Assembly: GCF_949987515.2 (NCBI RefSeq)
Contig: NC_082684.1
Coordinates: 17,537,701 to 17,601,700, forward strand
Direction: 5' to 3'
DNA length: 64,000 nucleotides
Source of the DNA: Delphinus delphis
Taxonomy: Eukaryota > Chordata > Mammalia > Artiodactyla > Delphinidae
The notes beneath the pieces were generated by a model. That model ran no database searches, was not told the origin of the DNA, and saw only the letters and a list, made by a program, of their open reading frames with translations. Both the position numbers and the translations under genes were made by a program. Each line of letters opens with the position of its first letter. Position 1 is the first letter of the stretch. Positions 48,701-61,465 of the stretch are shown here, piece by piece.

Positions 48701-51475
48701 ACGTAATAAAAATAATGATTAATTTTGGATAGGTAAAGAATATAAAACATGTTCTTCATTCCCAGGTAGAACTTCTGGACAATAGAGCTAGGATGGGGAA
48801 GAACAAAGCAGTCTTGGGCTAAAAAATTCCATAGTTCCCAGTGGATTTACTGAGACTCAGTTCATTTCCTTAAACTCATGCCTCTCATTTATTGTATGAT
48901 TTTGGTCAATTTTCAGTCTTTAAATGGGCTTATTCTTGACAGTTTTTCCAGGTTTTATCATTGTTTTGAGGGAGAGAATTTGTCAATTTCTTCAATTTGC
49001 CGTTCCAGAAATCCCACGTTGTTCTTTAAAAGCTACTGTAGATTAAGATTGCTTTTCTCTCTCTCTTTTTGCCTGGTATGAAATAGAAGTGTCTTTTGAA
49101 ATTTCTCAATTATATTTGAATCCCAGCTGCTATCTACATTGTGGCACCTACACTGACAATAAATATATTTAATCTAATAAAAAGATATTAAGTTCATTTC
49201 TCCTCACATACCTTGTGTATAGAAAAGTATTCAAACTCTTTTGACTGAATTTCAAGGTTCTGTCACAATAGTTTTTTGCTTAAACATCCAATTTCCTTTA
49301 ATAAAAGAATGCACAGGGGGCTTCTATATAAATAATATGTACAAGATCATTCTTTATCATACTATTTGAAAATTGTAATATGAGATAGTTAGCACAGCTC
49401 TTAGATGAAAACTGGAAAACATTCACTAGCTGTTTTAATTTTCTAGTGAAATTTCTGTCTTTAAAAAATGCCATAGGAACTGGAGAGAAGTGTGTCTTTA
49501 ATAATATAATTCATTAATTAAACGTTAATTTTTGCTAATGTGGGTAGAGAGAGATCATATTATGATACTATGGCATATGTTTGATATATACAAGCAGGAG
49601 TGCAGCACAGTTCTGCCTGAATCTCTATGCTTTGTTGACTAAAATAATCGCAAAAAGCCTGGTAGTGACTTAATAAAGACTGATGTCACCTTGATGTATG
49701 TGGTGTCACTCAAATTGATTTACACTGTCTTCTTTCTCAAATTTATTTATTTTTTCTTAAATAGATTCTTATGCTATTATCAGAATATGTAATATGCAGA
49801 CTTGTAGGAATTAGAACCCAGAATGGTTTCAGTAAATGGCAAAGAATTTTACAACTAATGGTACTGTCAAGTTCACTTTTCAGGTTCAGTTATGACACTC
49901 ATCCAGTTATTTGGTCATCCAGTTCTTCATGCCTTTATTGGATTATGTATAACTTTTAAAATATAAATTGAATAAAACTTCATATTTAAAATTAAACACT
50001 GAAATATCTGGTATATTTCAGGGCATATAAAATAAGATGAATCATTCTGGAAGACACTTTGTCTCTAGTATTTTTCTCAAAGCCTCCTGAACTTATCAGA
50101 AAACAGCTTCCTAAACCCTTACTACCATCCCTATTCTGAGGTTGTCTTTCCATATTGAAAACATGTCAGCTTTGCTACCATATCCAATAGACCTCCTTAT
50201 TAATCTGGCAATACTATCAATAATAGCTAACAGTTGTTTTTGAAAGCATTTCAGCTTCAAAATTATTCATTCAAAGATAAAAAGGGTTAATGTGACTATT
50301 TTATGTAAAGTATAATTTTAGACTCTTTCACATGTTAAATTCCTTATTTCTCATCTTCTTCACTAAAGTAGATTCTCTATTATAAGTGCAGAAACTGACA
50401 GATAAAAAGTTAAATAGCTATGTGAGGTCTAATAAATTTTGCAGTTGGAATTTTATTCATGTTTATCTGATTGCTAAATTCATACTCTCCCTGTATTCAT
50501 GTTGCATAATAAGAATTAGTTAAACATCTATTATGTCCAAGTCAATATGCCAAACTTTTGTTTGTTCGTTTGTTTGTTTTTTATGGGTAGAGATTTCTTA
50601 CTACATCATTTACATAAAATTCAGATAAAACATGATTTGAGGTGCATTTTGCCCAGTTTCCACATTGGGAGTTACTTCAAGGAGGCAGCCCTGAGAGACC
50701 ACTGTAGTATTGACATCATCTGGAAACAGTATTCCAGTTTTTAAGTAAAATGCTGATTTGTCATTAAATGGAACATCCTGCATTTCAAAAAACTGAATAA
50801 AATGAACATTTGAGCCAGTTAATTAGGGCATGGAGGAAAGTTCAATACAAGAACATTCTTTGGAGGTACTGCATTTTTATTCGATTATGAACAGGATTCA
50901 TTTTCATTTAATTTGCCAACATACCTCTCAGTGTTTTATTCTTAGATAAACAAGTGACTACAGACATGTTGAGCCAATTACTCTCATTCTGTCCCTAAAT
51001 TGGCATTAATACGGTAGCCGGATGGAAATGGTCTCATGCTTGCTGACATATAAGCAATGACCAATGATGCAGAAAATATTGCTATATCCATACTTCTTTG
51101 TTTCTGTGCTTGAGACCAATGGACTTGATCGATCCTATGCTGCATGTTGCTTTTTCTCTTCGGAACCCACTGTCAGCACACTTTTACAAACAGGAACCTC
51201 AGCTTCATATCTTTCAGTTCTGTTGGAGGCTGAGTTATGGCACAAATGTAACAAAAACTTTCTAATAATTCTGCATTTGTCCTGGATTTCCACTAAAAGT
51301 GTTTAATGCTTGGGACAGCATGCTAGCTGTAGTGTATTGTGACTTTTTGTATGTGAGGAGAGAGTTTTCATATTGGATATATTCTATCAACAGGCCATGT
51401 CCTTAAGGAACTTAATGGTCAAATACTTGATGATAATTCTTTTGCAGCCCTAAAAGCTTAAGACTAAAATTTTAG
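48701..51475. other. No recognised gene
   Basis: AT-rich. A decayed MIR trace may lie at about 50300-50450. No exon or RNA gene was recognised. Confidence 0.4.
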
Positions 51476-51477
51476 CA

Positions 51478-51665
51478 CTGAAGTTAAGAACTCAAGCCCT
51501 GAAGTTAGAAAGATCTCAAATTTAGTCACAACTGTTCCACTTAATAGATGTGTTAATTTGGACATATTACTTAAATGTCACCTAAGATTTATCATATATA
51601 AATGAGGATTAACCACATTTTTATAGGGTTGTTATAAGAATTAAATGAGATAACTCAGTCTATAT
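51478..51665 (+). mobile_element. MIR SINE
   Basis: CTCAAGCCCTGAAGTTAGAA, GTTCCACTTAATAGATGTGT, ATTACTTAAATGTCACC and TTATAGGGTTGTTATAAGAA, then TTAAATGAGATAA. Confidence 0.8.
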
Positions 51666-52160
51666 CATCAAGTTAACCTTCATGTTCTCTCTACTCTTAC
51701 CTAAAACTTTGCATACAGCAATTAGAATTTTGTCTTGTACTTGGCTTTAAGTTCCCTCTTGATATAATTGATCATGGGATTCAACTGCCTCTACTCAAGG
51801 AGTGTTTTGAGTCTGTGCCTCATTTTCAGGTATTTTCTCCCTGAAAGTGTGTTCCCATGTTGCGTCCCCAGTATTACTAAAGATTCCATTTCTGCTTCTC
51901 TTGGCCTTCACAGGTGCTGTTCCCATGAGTATTCCTCAATATATGCAAATCAGCATCTCAGAGTTTGCTACCTGGGGAAACTACCTAAGACGGTCCCCAT
52001 CTTTTTGGTTGAACCCTTTTATAACAGCTATCTGCCTGCTCAGGTGTATATTTTTTTATTACTTATATTTATTACTGACTTTGTGGGTCCTTAAAAACAG
52101 ATCTTATGTTTCATGACATCTATCAATTAAAGTACCTATTACCAATCATTCCTAATATTT
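51666..52160. other. No recognised feature
   Basis: Two overlapping plus-strand frames (51768-52094 and 51847-52116) in different phases, without a known domain. Confidence 0.4.
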
Positions 52161-52164
52161 GTTC

Positions 52165-52355
52165 AAGCCTTCTGACCCAAGCATTGTTCAAAATGATTTA
52201 TAATTTTATTGCCTCATTTAATTCCCATGATGATTCTATGAGGTGAGTGCTATTATTATCCCCATTTTTCAGATGAGAATGTCGATGCCCAGTAAAGAGG
52301 AGCCAGTATTTGCAATTTAAACCTCACCTCCCTGACTCTTAAGGTCACACTCTTC
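52165..52355 (-). mobile_element. MIR SINE
   Basis: GCCTCATTTAATTCCCATGA, CTATGAGGTGAGTGCTATTA, TTATCCCCATTTTTCAGATG and AGTAAAGAGGAGCC: the antisense MIR core and 3' part. Confidence 0.85.
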
Positions 52356-52559
52356 ACCACTTTGAACCCCTATGACCATGAAGCTGACTGCTCCCCTCTC
52401 TGGATTCCTGCAGGCTTCCCATTTCCAGATACCATGAATCTTTTCCAGATGGCTGGTTGAAATACTCTTCAATGTATAATTAATACTTCTGTGCTTCTCT
52501 GCAGAATCTGGCTGAGGCTGGAATTTTATCTCACTTGGCTTCTTCTTCACTCTCCTGAT

Positions 52560-52725
52560 TCCACAACCTTATGGGTCTCTCCTAAGAGCACTTCCTGAGT
52601 AAATCACTTGCATACAATCCTCATCTCAGGCTTCACTTCTGCAAATGTAGGCTAAGAACAAAGTGTTAATTATTAGAGGGGATTTTGAGGGAAATTAGAA
52701 GACATTAATTCCAGAATTGTGAACT
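52560..52725. repeat. Copy A of an unassigned ~150 bp repeat
   Basis: GGGTCTCTCCTAAGAGCACT, AATCACTTGCATACAATCCT, CATCTCAGGCTTCACTTCTG, then TTTTGAGGGAAATTAGAAGA. It resembles copy B at 53718-53865 over its whole length. The phrase is like the 3' end of some mammalian LTRs, but I do not assign a family. Confidence 0.55.
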
Positions 52726-53717
52726 TCCTGTTGGTTAGTGATAAGCATCTCTAGAGATGGAAGTATTGGCTGTATATTGGTACCCGAGGATATTGACAAA
52801 AAATTGACACAGTGGAAGAAACCCAAGAGAAATAAATAATTGCTGAGCATTTCAAAAGGTTCATATGAGGTTGAATATTATGTATATAATGGGAGTTCAT
52901 CTAATTTCACAATTTTATTACACTGTGCTCAGCAGCTTAACAAAAAGTTTCAACAACAGAAAAAAATCTCAGTAGGTAAACAGCAGAGGATCTGCCTGTC
53001 AATTGGCATCTTGAAGATGTAGCAACAAGGAGATTTTTATTTTCCAAACTAAAATTTGGTAAAGTCCCTTTACATATACTTTATTTAACTTTCACTGAAG
53101 CAGCAAACAAAAGTGGAAAAAGCCAAAGTATATTCAAGAAATAGTGTATAGACTTATTTGATTGAAAAAAATGGTTTGGATGGGGAAATGTTGGAAGATA
53201 AAGATAGAAAATGAAGCTGATTCCTGATTCCAGAGGATCATGCATGCCCACTTAAGAAGTTTTTAATTTTCTTTGAATTTTATAAAATTCATTTCAGTAT
53301 GGAAGTGACAATGATGAAGGAAGATTATTTGTGGGCTGTGTATCTTTAGGGATATTGGTTAAGGGACCTCTTTAGTAATTTCAGTGGAAAATAGTAAAGA
53401 CTTCTTTTACAGCTACATGGGTAAGAAAGGTAAGAGAGTTCTATTTTGAAGAAAGACAATTATAAAACTAAACAAAAATCCCAATTAAAGATATATGCTT
53501 ACCTAACATTAGAAATACTACTGAATACCTCTTATGGAAAGGCCTCCAGGAGTACAAAAAAATTATCAGAAAAAAAATTTTTTTTATTTGTCAAGGAGAT
53601 TACAACCTAGTTGGGGAAAGGAAGGAAAGCTATAAATATAATTTAATATTAAATTATATTTTTATTAGTAAGTTTTGCTCTTTCACTGTTATTGTTTTTT
53701 CCTCTCCCCCTTTCTGC
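52726..53717. other. Spacer between the two repeat copies
   Basis: AT-rich, no recognised gene. Short runs of A and T at 53560-53586. Confidence 0.4.
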
Positions 53718-53865
53718 TTAAACAAACTTATGTGTCTCTCCTGAGAGTGTTTTCTTTGTATACCACTTGCACACAATCCTCATTTCAGCCTCTGCTTTTG
53801 GCAAACACAAGCTCAGCATATTAGATAAAGGTTTTGAGGAAAAGAGAGGACGTGAATTGTGAGGA
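53718..53865. repeat. Copy B of the unassigned ~150 bp repeat
   Basis: TGTGTCTCTCCTGAGAGTGT, ACCACTTGCACACAATCCTC, ATTTCAGCCTCTGCTTTTGG, then GGTTTTGAGGAAAAGAGAGG and TGAATTGTGAGG. Same orientation as copy A. Confidence 0.55.
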
Positions 53866-53989
53866 AAATATCAGACATCATATGATTTCAACTATAAATA
53901 TTTGAAGAGATAATTATATGCACTTATCCTTATCACACGTAAGATAAATTAACAATACATTTTAACAACATCAAATATTCACTCTGTTC

Positions 53990-54870
53990 AAATTTCCATT
54001 GCCTCCTTACATTTATGAGTTTTTATTTGTTTGAATCAGGGTCCGCATAAAATCCACACAATGTAACCGGTCAATGTTTCTTTAAGTCTCTTTTCTAAGT
54101 TCTGCTCAATTTATTTAACCTTGTGATTTACTTGTTGAAAATACTTGGTTGTTTGTTCTGTAAATTTCCCCCAGTCTGCATTTTCTTGATTACCTTCACA
54201 TGGTGCAGTTTAATTAATATGTTCCTCTGTAAACTGGGTAGCTGTTTATAGAGGCTTGATGACATTAAGTTTTCTTTCTTCTGGCAAGACTACTTCATTG
54301 GTAGGTAGTATGTTCTACCATTGGGAAACACATAATGTCTGATTATCTCTTTGTTGTTGTTGTTATTAACGGTTCCTGGTGATCAATACCTAGACTAATT
54401 AGTTCAAAAAAAAAGTTTCAAAGTGATAACTCCTAATTTTATAGTGTTTTCTTCATTTATCAGATGAAAATTTCTATAAAGGGAAAATTCACTTCATCTC
54501 ATATGTGATTTACTAGTTTTATAGTTAGTATCAGAAAGTCAATGTAAATGCCTGATTCTTCATTTATCAGTTTCAAAATAATGAGCTTGTTCCCTAGCAT
54601 CTCCCAATGATGACCAGTTTCTTTGCTCATTTTGTTTTCATTATGAATTCATGTATATAATCATATTTAACATGTTTTACTCCATATTTATTATTCTTAT
54701 TAATGTCTCATCCTATAATGTCTCATCCTTGGTCAATGGGATCATCTTCAACTACTTTTTGATAGCATGGTTAATTTCTGGTATGATAGGATGCTCAAGG
54801 TACATTTCCTGCCCCAGAATTGGAATCACCAATTTCGAAGAAGCCCTGGCTCTCTTCCCCGGTTCCACTT
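53990..54870 (-). mobile_element. L1M 3' UTR fragment
   Basis: Antisense order: CCGCATAAAATCCACACAAT, GTTGTTTGTTCTGTAAATTT, CTGTAAACTGGGTAGCTG, TAGAGGCTTGATGACATTAA, CACATAATGTCTGATTATCT, AGCATCTCCCAATGATGACC and GAAGAAGCCCTGGCTCTCTT. This is a long, well-ordered match to the mammalian L1M 3' UTR. Confidence 0.75.
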
Positions 54871-55389
54871 AACTTTTAAACCCTTTTATGAGTTTCTCCC
54901 ATCCTGCTAAAGATTAAAAATCTCCTCTTAAAGATGACTGATGACCTTACGGCTTTTAAGCTAGTGTCTCTCCCGTAGTCATTCTCTGGGGTTTCCTTTA
55001 AATTTTCTCTTCTTTTAGTACTTCTTAATGTTGATACTTCTCTTTCTTTTTTCTTATTCTCTCCTTATTCCTCTCCTTTTCGCTGTTTTTTTGTTACTTT
55101 TTCTCTTCTGGCTGATTAAACAGAAGTTATATACACACATAAACATATGTGAGATTATATATATAAAAAGATTATGTCTTAGGATATATGTGTGTGTGTA
55201 TCTTAAAAGAAATAAAATAGTAATTGATGGCATCTCTGGTGGTTATTAAAGGGAGTCATTCCTTTAACAAATATATAATATGTATTGAGAACATAATATA
55301 TATGACACTTTTAGGTGCTACAATAAATCAATGAATAAAACAAAGTTTCTGTTTATGTTTCAAGAAATAGAGGATTAAACAAAATAAAT

Positions 55390-55424
<35 letters not shown>

Positions 55425-55615
55425 CATGCTTGTACATTGGAAGTTGATCATTTCTATACAGAAAATTTTAGTTAGAGAAATGGATTTTGAGTACCAATGA
55501 GGCCTGTAGTTTTAGAGATTGAAGCCCAGAGACCTCTCTGAGAAGCTGACACTTAACCTTAGTACTGAGTAGGTACAGAAGCCTATATATGCCTATTTAA
55601 GAAGTACATGCCACA
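54871..55615. other. No recognised gene
   Basis: T-rich, then AT-rich, with a (CA)n-(TA)n microsatellite at 55389-55424. Confidence 0.4.
55389..55424. repeat. Compound (CA)n-(TA)n microsatellite
   Basis: CACACACACA followed by TATATATATA. Confidence 0.95.
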
Positions 55616-55619
55616 AAGA

Positions 55620-56050
55620 GGGAGCTGCAAGTGCAAAGGCCCTGAGGAAGACCTGTGCCTTGTATGTTGGAGACATAGTGAGGAGCCACCTGTGATGGGA
55701 TGGAGAGGACTCAAGAAAGGGAAGTAGGATTTAAGGTCAAAACAATAAGGAGTGGGGAAAGCAGAACATATAGCACCTTATAAGCCATGAGAACTTTGGC
55801 TTTCATGGAGTGAGTGGGAACTATTTGAATTTGTTGAGCAGAAGAGTGATGTAACTTAACAAATTGAAGGGATATCTTGGGCTGACATATGGCAAGTAGA
55901 TTGTAAAGGGGCAAGAGGAGTAGCAGGGGAACTTGTTAGGAGGTTATTGCAATAATCTCGGCCAAAGACCAGAGCATGAGCAGTGCTGGTGGTAAGAAGT
56001 GAATAGATGTACTTAACTGAGAAACCACTCCCTGCCAGCACCAGCACCTG
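55620..56050 (-). mobile_element. L2 LINE fragment
   Basis: Antisense L2: AGTGCAAAGGCCCTGAGGAA, CACCTTATAAGCCATGAGAA, TTTGTTGAGCAGAAGAGTGA and TTAGGAGGTTATTGCAATAA correspond, in reverse, to the L2 segments encoding the end of its ORF. Confidence 0.75.
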
Positions 56051-57685
56051 GCACATGGCCTGATGTGCCAGTGGGAGCCAATTACACTGCGTCCAGGAGG
56101 CACTACATTTTAGATAATTTTATTCTTTCCAATTAACCCATTCTTGCCTCCTCCAGCAAGCTGTATTCTGATGAAGCTTGCTCATCATTGCTTGTTTTGT
56201 CCACCACACTGCATTCATCTTTTAAACACACCAGAAGACAATTTTGCTCATGCCATAAGAATGCTGCAATCTGCAGGCATAACTCTTTTTTGCTGCAGCC
56301 CCCATGTCCTACCTGGTGGCCAGCCAGCTCAGCTTGCTATCCATGTCTACACTCAAGATTGTCTATTCATCCTTCCTCCTCCAACCCCTCAGCCCATAGT
56401 AACTTCTCCCACATCTTATTCCTCATCTTTGATATTTCCAATCTGTTCCTGTGTTGGGCTTTGCATTAGAACCTGCCAAATTATTATCATTTATTCAACC
56501 ATCTCATTCTGTAATTCAGAAAAAGTGGTTCACAATTAGACAAAAGTTCATGAGTAAAACACAAGCTATATCATGGAGATCAGGGCATATGATGACCTTT
56601 ATTATTCAGTCTCCTTGACCTTGGCTTAAGAGTCCTGGAATTGAAACAGTTTGATGGGAAACCTAGAAAAGAATTCCCTGAAGAGAAACAACAAACTAAT
56701 AAACAAAGGCTTTTTGCCCTAAGATGATTACTAACAGGGTGCAAAAGTGTCTATTATCACCCAAGAATGAATGTCATTAATTCAAAATAAGATGAAGAAG
56801 AATAAAACTAGGAGTTGTCAAGAATGCTTTTTATCTGAAGTTAATATCTTAAATAAATAAACAAATCCATACAACATGTAATATAATAAATTACACATAT
56901 ACACACATATAGTCACATACCATAAGGTAACGTATACCAAATATTGTCATCAAACAGCCCACATTCAAGAGTTTTATTAGCCAACTACAATAAGCCCAGT
57001 CTACCTCTAATGTAGACAGAATGGAAATGAGGACTTGCATATACACTTGTGTACCTTAAGCTCATATCTAAGTCCATAGATCTTGAAAGTTGTTGTACTC
57101 AGCTTCAGAAAATCCCAGATCCCTACTCATTTTATTTTAGTTTATTTTTTCATTTTCCTGACTAATAATATATAGGGAAGGAAAGAATGCTACATATTGT
57201 GATAACCAGGCCTGAGTCAGTAAAGAGAGGGGAACAGAGGGAAGGTTGCTGAGAGAGACATAGCTGAATAGGGTAATACAAAGGTCAGCTCAAGGGAACT
57301 TGAAAAAAGTCAAACATTTCAAGCCGGTGTTATTCAGTCTGCCTTCTGTCTCATTGGCTTCTGTTTTTGTGAAAGAAGTGGGTATCTGATGTAGTCTGAG
57401 TACCATTTCCTGCTTCTTCCATAGAGGGCATCTTGAAGTTTGGAGAGCTTAATCATGGTCCAGAGAAGTGGTTGAGAATGCAGTGGCAGCAGAACAACAG
57501 GGTCAAGTAATTTGGGTTAAATCCCCTGATGAAAGAGACTCTCACAATGATGGCTGTTTTTCCAAGTATTAGATCATGATCTAAACAACACATTTGTGAG
57601 ATGATGATGGCCAGTCCACCTTGTAGCACTTTTAGTACAGCCAACTCCTCAGTTCCATATAGTATAGATAATATTTGTTTAGTTA
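56051..57685. other. No recognised gene
   Basis: A plus-strand frame at 56144-56539 (131 codons) overlaps a second frame at 56188-56469. It is Ser/Pro/Cys-rich with no known domain and is not supported as a gene. Confidence 0.4.
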
Positions 57686-57689
57686 AAGA

Positions 57690-58160
57690 AAGAGCTACTC
57701 AATTCAAACTGGCTTACTCTAAAAAGGATAAGATATAAAGGAGGTTCTTGGATTCAGAAATCAGTGGCAGGAGTGTATCTTGGCTTCAGAAACCAATAAA
57801 TTCAAGGATTCAAACAACATTAGGACTTTTCTTTATCTTTCTCTACTCCTTTCCATATATCTCTTTCTTCAGCCCCTTGCATCTGTAGAACATCTTCCTC
57901 CATTTCAGTTTATGAAGCAGAAAACATAGCTGTTGTTGGCTCCATTATTGTACATCTTATGATTCAAGTACCCTAGGAATTAGTGTTCTAGCTCTCTTGG
58001 GTCCAGGTGAGAAATCTTGACAAAGTGTTTCACAGGTTTCAGCTTGGGGTTGGTTCCCTATCACTGAAACAGCCATTTGGGGTGTTTCAGTGGTATTGTT
58101 GTCCAGGGTATTCTTATTATCAGCCAAGTGAACCATGTGTCTTCCTAGAAGATATATCAA
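57690..58160 (+). repeat. Possible dispersed mammalian repeat
   Basis: ACTCAATTCAAACTGGCTTA, TTGGCTTCAGAAACCAAT, TCTTTATCTTTCTCTACTCC and CCAAGTGAACCATGTGTC follow a repeat order I recognise from other mammalian sequence but cannot name. Confidence 0.4.
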
Positions 58161-58188
58161 CTCTGGCCAAGAAAAAAAGGCATGCTGT

Positions 58189-58350
58189 GAGAGTTCCCTG
58201 CCTGCCTAGTGGTTAGAATTCCGGGCTTTCATTTCTGTGGCCCAGGTTCAATCTCTGGTTGGGGAACTGAGATCCCACAAGCCATGTGGCATGGCCAAAA
58301 AAGAAAAATAAAAAAGAGAGAGGGGGGAAAATTAAACAAAAAAAAAAAAG
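58189..58350 (+). mobile_element. Short tRNA-Glu-derived SINE with A-rich tail
   Basis: GAGTTCCCTGCCTGCCTAGT, GGTTAGAATTCCGGGCTTTC, GGTTCAATCTCTGGTTGG and ACTGAGATCCCACAAGC, then AAAAAAGAAAAATAAAAAAG and a second A-run (58340-58349). Its tail is the target of the next SINE. Confidence 0.93.
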
Positions 58351-58356
58351 ACATAA

Positions 58357-58533
58357 GGCTTCCCTCAACCGAGAGTCTGCCTGCCGATGCAGGGGACGGG
58401 TTCGAGCCCCGGTCTGGGAAGATCCCACATGCCGCAGAGCGGCTGGGCCCGTGAGCCATGGCCACTGAGCCTGCGCATCCGGAGCCTGTGCTCCGCAACG
58501 GGAGAGACCACAACAGTGAGAGGCCCGCGTACC

Positions 58534-58563
<30 letters not shown>
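58357..58563 (+). mobile_element. CHR-1-like SINE inserted in the preceding SINE's tail, A-box region deleted
   Basis: Starts GGCTTCCCTCAACCGAGAGT, so about 15 bases of the usual TGGTGGCGCAGTGGTT head are missing or altered. The B box GGTTCGAGCCC is the best preserved of all copies here. The body ends GCGTACCGC with an A-run of about 27. AAAAAGACA on both sides (ending 58353 and 58568) is the target duplication. Confidence 0.95.
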
Positions 58564-58566
<3 letters not shown>

Positions 58567-58569
58567 CAC

Positions 58570-60350
58570 GGTATGACATGGCTGCTCCTGCAGCAATAAT
58601 GAAATTGGGGGAGGGAAATATAATTCTTAGAAAAAGAGGTGCTAGAGGTAGATTAAAATAAATGCATATCTTGTATTTGCCCCTATGTCCATATTCTTTT
58701 CCCCTTTGCATATTACATATTATAGCCTCCCAATATCTCTTTGTATATGTACAATTGGCACTATACCTTCCCTACATATACATTTAGCCATGCTGTCAAC
58801 CTGAATAATTGGAAAATTTTATGTACAGAAGAATTTGGAATGATTTGATGCCATTGTAGTACAACCTATCCTTTATTCTTTTTACACATAAAAAAGAACT
58901 AACTGTACTTCAAAAAAAACTTGTTATAAAAATTGTTTGTAATAATTTTTTTGTTAAAAAAATTGTTTGTAATATCAATTTATCCTAACTTGATAATAAT
59001 TGGTTTAAGCAGAGAGTCAAACAATAGACAAATGGGATGCCTCTTCAGAAAAATAAATAAAACAAGGACTATAGAGATTAATTTACCATTTTTATTACTG
59101 TTAGATATACTGAAATGTATATTAGTGCTCTTTAACATATCAGTATTGGCTGAACATCTCTTTCCGTTAAAATTAGTTTTCCAAGGACAGGGACTACAGC
59201 ATTATTGAAAGTTGCTTTTTTAACATGGATTCTCCTCCAAAATAATTTTATAGTTGCTAAGCAGTTCAGTCGCCAAAGTGCATACTAAAATATACATAGT
59301 GTGAATACTGGCAAGAAACAAGAGTAGGCAAAGGTGAGGAAGAAACACAATGATTTATACTCAATTGGAAAAAGAATTGATAGCTGGCAAAGTGAGTATG
59401 ATGGAAAGCTACACCATCACCAGCAAAAAATTGTTGCAAGACTATTTTTTGTGTATCGTATTTTCATTGTGCCATCTTGGGAAAGCTTTTAGAAACAATA
59501 TATATGAATTTTACCCTGGCAATTAGCACAGTTATGATGGGCTCATTCAGGCCAAGAACTGGCTCAGGTGTGCTATTTTGAGGCTGAGATGTTTCCATGT
59601 TTACAACTGTATTTACAATATAGAGGAACACCCAATATTCCTACTGAGTTATAGATAACACAACAAAATCCCTGGGGATGAGGCATAAAATTATGCAAAA
59701 CTCTGTATAAGGTTGGTGATTACATGTCACCTTCTGGCTGATCCTTACTTCCAAGAGTCATTAATAGATTGCTTCACCTTGGTTCTGTTAATTGTGGAAG
59801 TCTGAAGCTAGCTGGCATCGATTGTTTTGGGGGAAGATGTAATGGAATATTTTATGACCCAAAAAGGGCAGATCTAATCAAATCCCCTTTGGTTAGCAGA
59901 ACAGGTCCCTAAGAAGGAGGTACACCGATCTCTATGAGTGAGAGAGTGACAAAATACAAAACGGAAATGATAGCAAGAGAAGAGGAGTCCAGACTGGTGG
60001 TGACTGGTGATTCAGGGTCAGACCAAGGTCTATGGTTTCATAGAAGAGGCTGGATATGGCCCTGAATGTTGCTGATGATGAAGCCCTTCTGGAGATAGAC
60101 ACACTCAGCCGTTGGTTGAATTTGTGGTTTGGTAGATAACACATGTGTATCAATATGTTCACTGTAGCTGAAGGAGTGGATCAGGGAATTTGAGTGTGCA
60201 AATGAGAAACTTTAAAAAATATCACTGCATGTTCTATGCACAAATCCCTAGTATTTTAAAAATCAGAACTTTTTGAGAAAAAATATAAACTTTTGAGTAA
60301 AAGATTAAGATTTATGCACTGCTCTTACAAACTCATGGCAATTGGACAAA
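58570..60350. other. No recognised gene
   Basis: AT-rich unique-looking sequence with short frames only. Confidence 0.45.
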
Positions 60351-60353
60351 TTA

Positions 60354-60581
60354 CAGTTGACACTCAAACAATGTGGGAAGTGGGGAGGGTTAAGAGCACC
60401 CACCCTCTGCTCAGTGGAAAATCTGCCTATAACTTTATCATCAGTCCTCTGAATCTGAGGTTTCTCATCTATGGATCCAACCAACCCTGGGTCATGAGGT
60501 ACTCTAGTAATTATTTACTGAAAAAATCCCTATGTAAGTGGACCTGCAAAGTTCAAACCCAAGTTGTTTAAGGGTCAACTA
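60354..60581. mobile_element. Tigger-like (TcMar) MITE with TA target duplication
   Basis: Left end CAGTTGACACTCAAACAATG. The right end CAAGTTGTTTAAGGGTCAACTA is its near reverse complement. Flanked by TA (60352-60353 and 60582-60583), as for TcMar elements. The interior has AGGTTTCTCATCTATGGATC and CCAACCAACCCTGGG. 228 bp, no transposase. Confidence 0.85.
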
Positions 60582-60689
60582 TACTTAAAAGTTTTGCCTT
60601 AATCTAACCCATTAGTTTATAGTGAGGTTCAAATTTGCTGTCATAGGACCACATAGGAATATAAAAGTACTCAGTACAATGGAGTGTGA

Positions 60690-60800
60690 TTTTTTGTTTA
60701 TCTGTCTCTAGACTGTAAACTGTATGAATAAGGATTTACCAAATTTATTTTTGAGCTCCAAAGTGCAGTAGTCTCTCATTGGTTATTGAATAAATGAAAG
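60690..60800 (+). mobile_element. L2 3' terminal fragment
   Basis: TCTCTAGACTGTAAACTGTA and the end GGTTATTGAATAAATGAAAG. Confidence 0.55.
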
Positions 60801-61410
60801 TGCCTTCTCAATAGCAAAGAACACCACTCATCCTTAATATACAAATTTAATTAAATCATGGTCAGTTAATTCATTGGTGGTTTAGGAATGTGCTTGTCAA
60901 CATTGCTGAGACTCAGGGCATTATTACAAATATTCAATATTTCTGTATTATTGATTCTTGGTTGCATTAGATAAGAAAATTACAGGAAAGAATGATAGAT
61001 AAGGTAAATTTTCTTGTTTTATCCTACAAAGGAAGTGGACCTTAATTTTTCTGTTTTGAGGGGAAATAAACATTTTACATCATAAGATACTTTAAAACAG
61101 AGTTCAAATATGTAGTGTTCTTCTTGTGAACAAATAATATCAAGCTTTGCTTTTAAAACTTAAATTTGTATTGTAGTATTGATTTAGCATACGTTGAACA
61201 TAGAAGTGTCAGAGATAATGAATTTATCAAGAAAACCTGCTTACTCCCAATCTTCCCATCTCTGTCTATGATACCATTATTCCAGCAACACTCAGGATCT
61301 TCTACTGATGAAATCATCTTTTCTCCATCTTCCAAAATTTATTCATCCTTATCCCCAGTTGGATAAAACTATTTCCAGGCTTTTAATTATGTAAAATAGC
61401 ATGAGTTAAG
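60801..61410. other. No recognised gene
   Basis: AT-rich; opposite short frames overlap at 61153-61366. Confidence 0.45.
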
Positions 61411-61465
61411 TTTTTTTTTTCTCTCTCTCTCTCTTCTTCCTTCCTTCTCTCCTTTCCTCTGTAGA
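61411..61465. repeat. T-run and (CT)n tract
   Basis: Ten T followed by CTCTCTCTCTCTCTTC, pyrimidine-rich. Confidence 0.9.

Noticed and set aside
56144..56539. 131-codon plus-strand frame, Cys/Ser/Pro-rich
   Set aside because: It overlaps another frame in a different phase and shows no domain or signal of coding constraint. Considered chance or old repeat.
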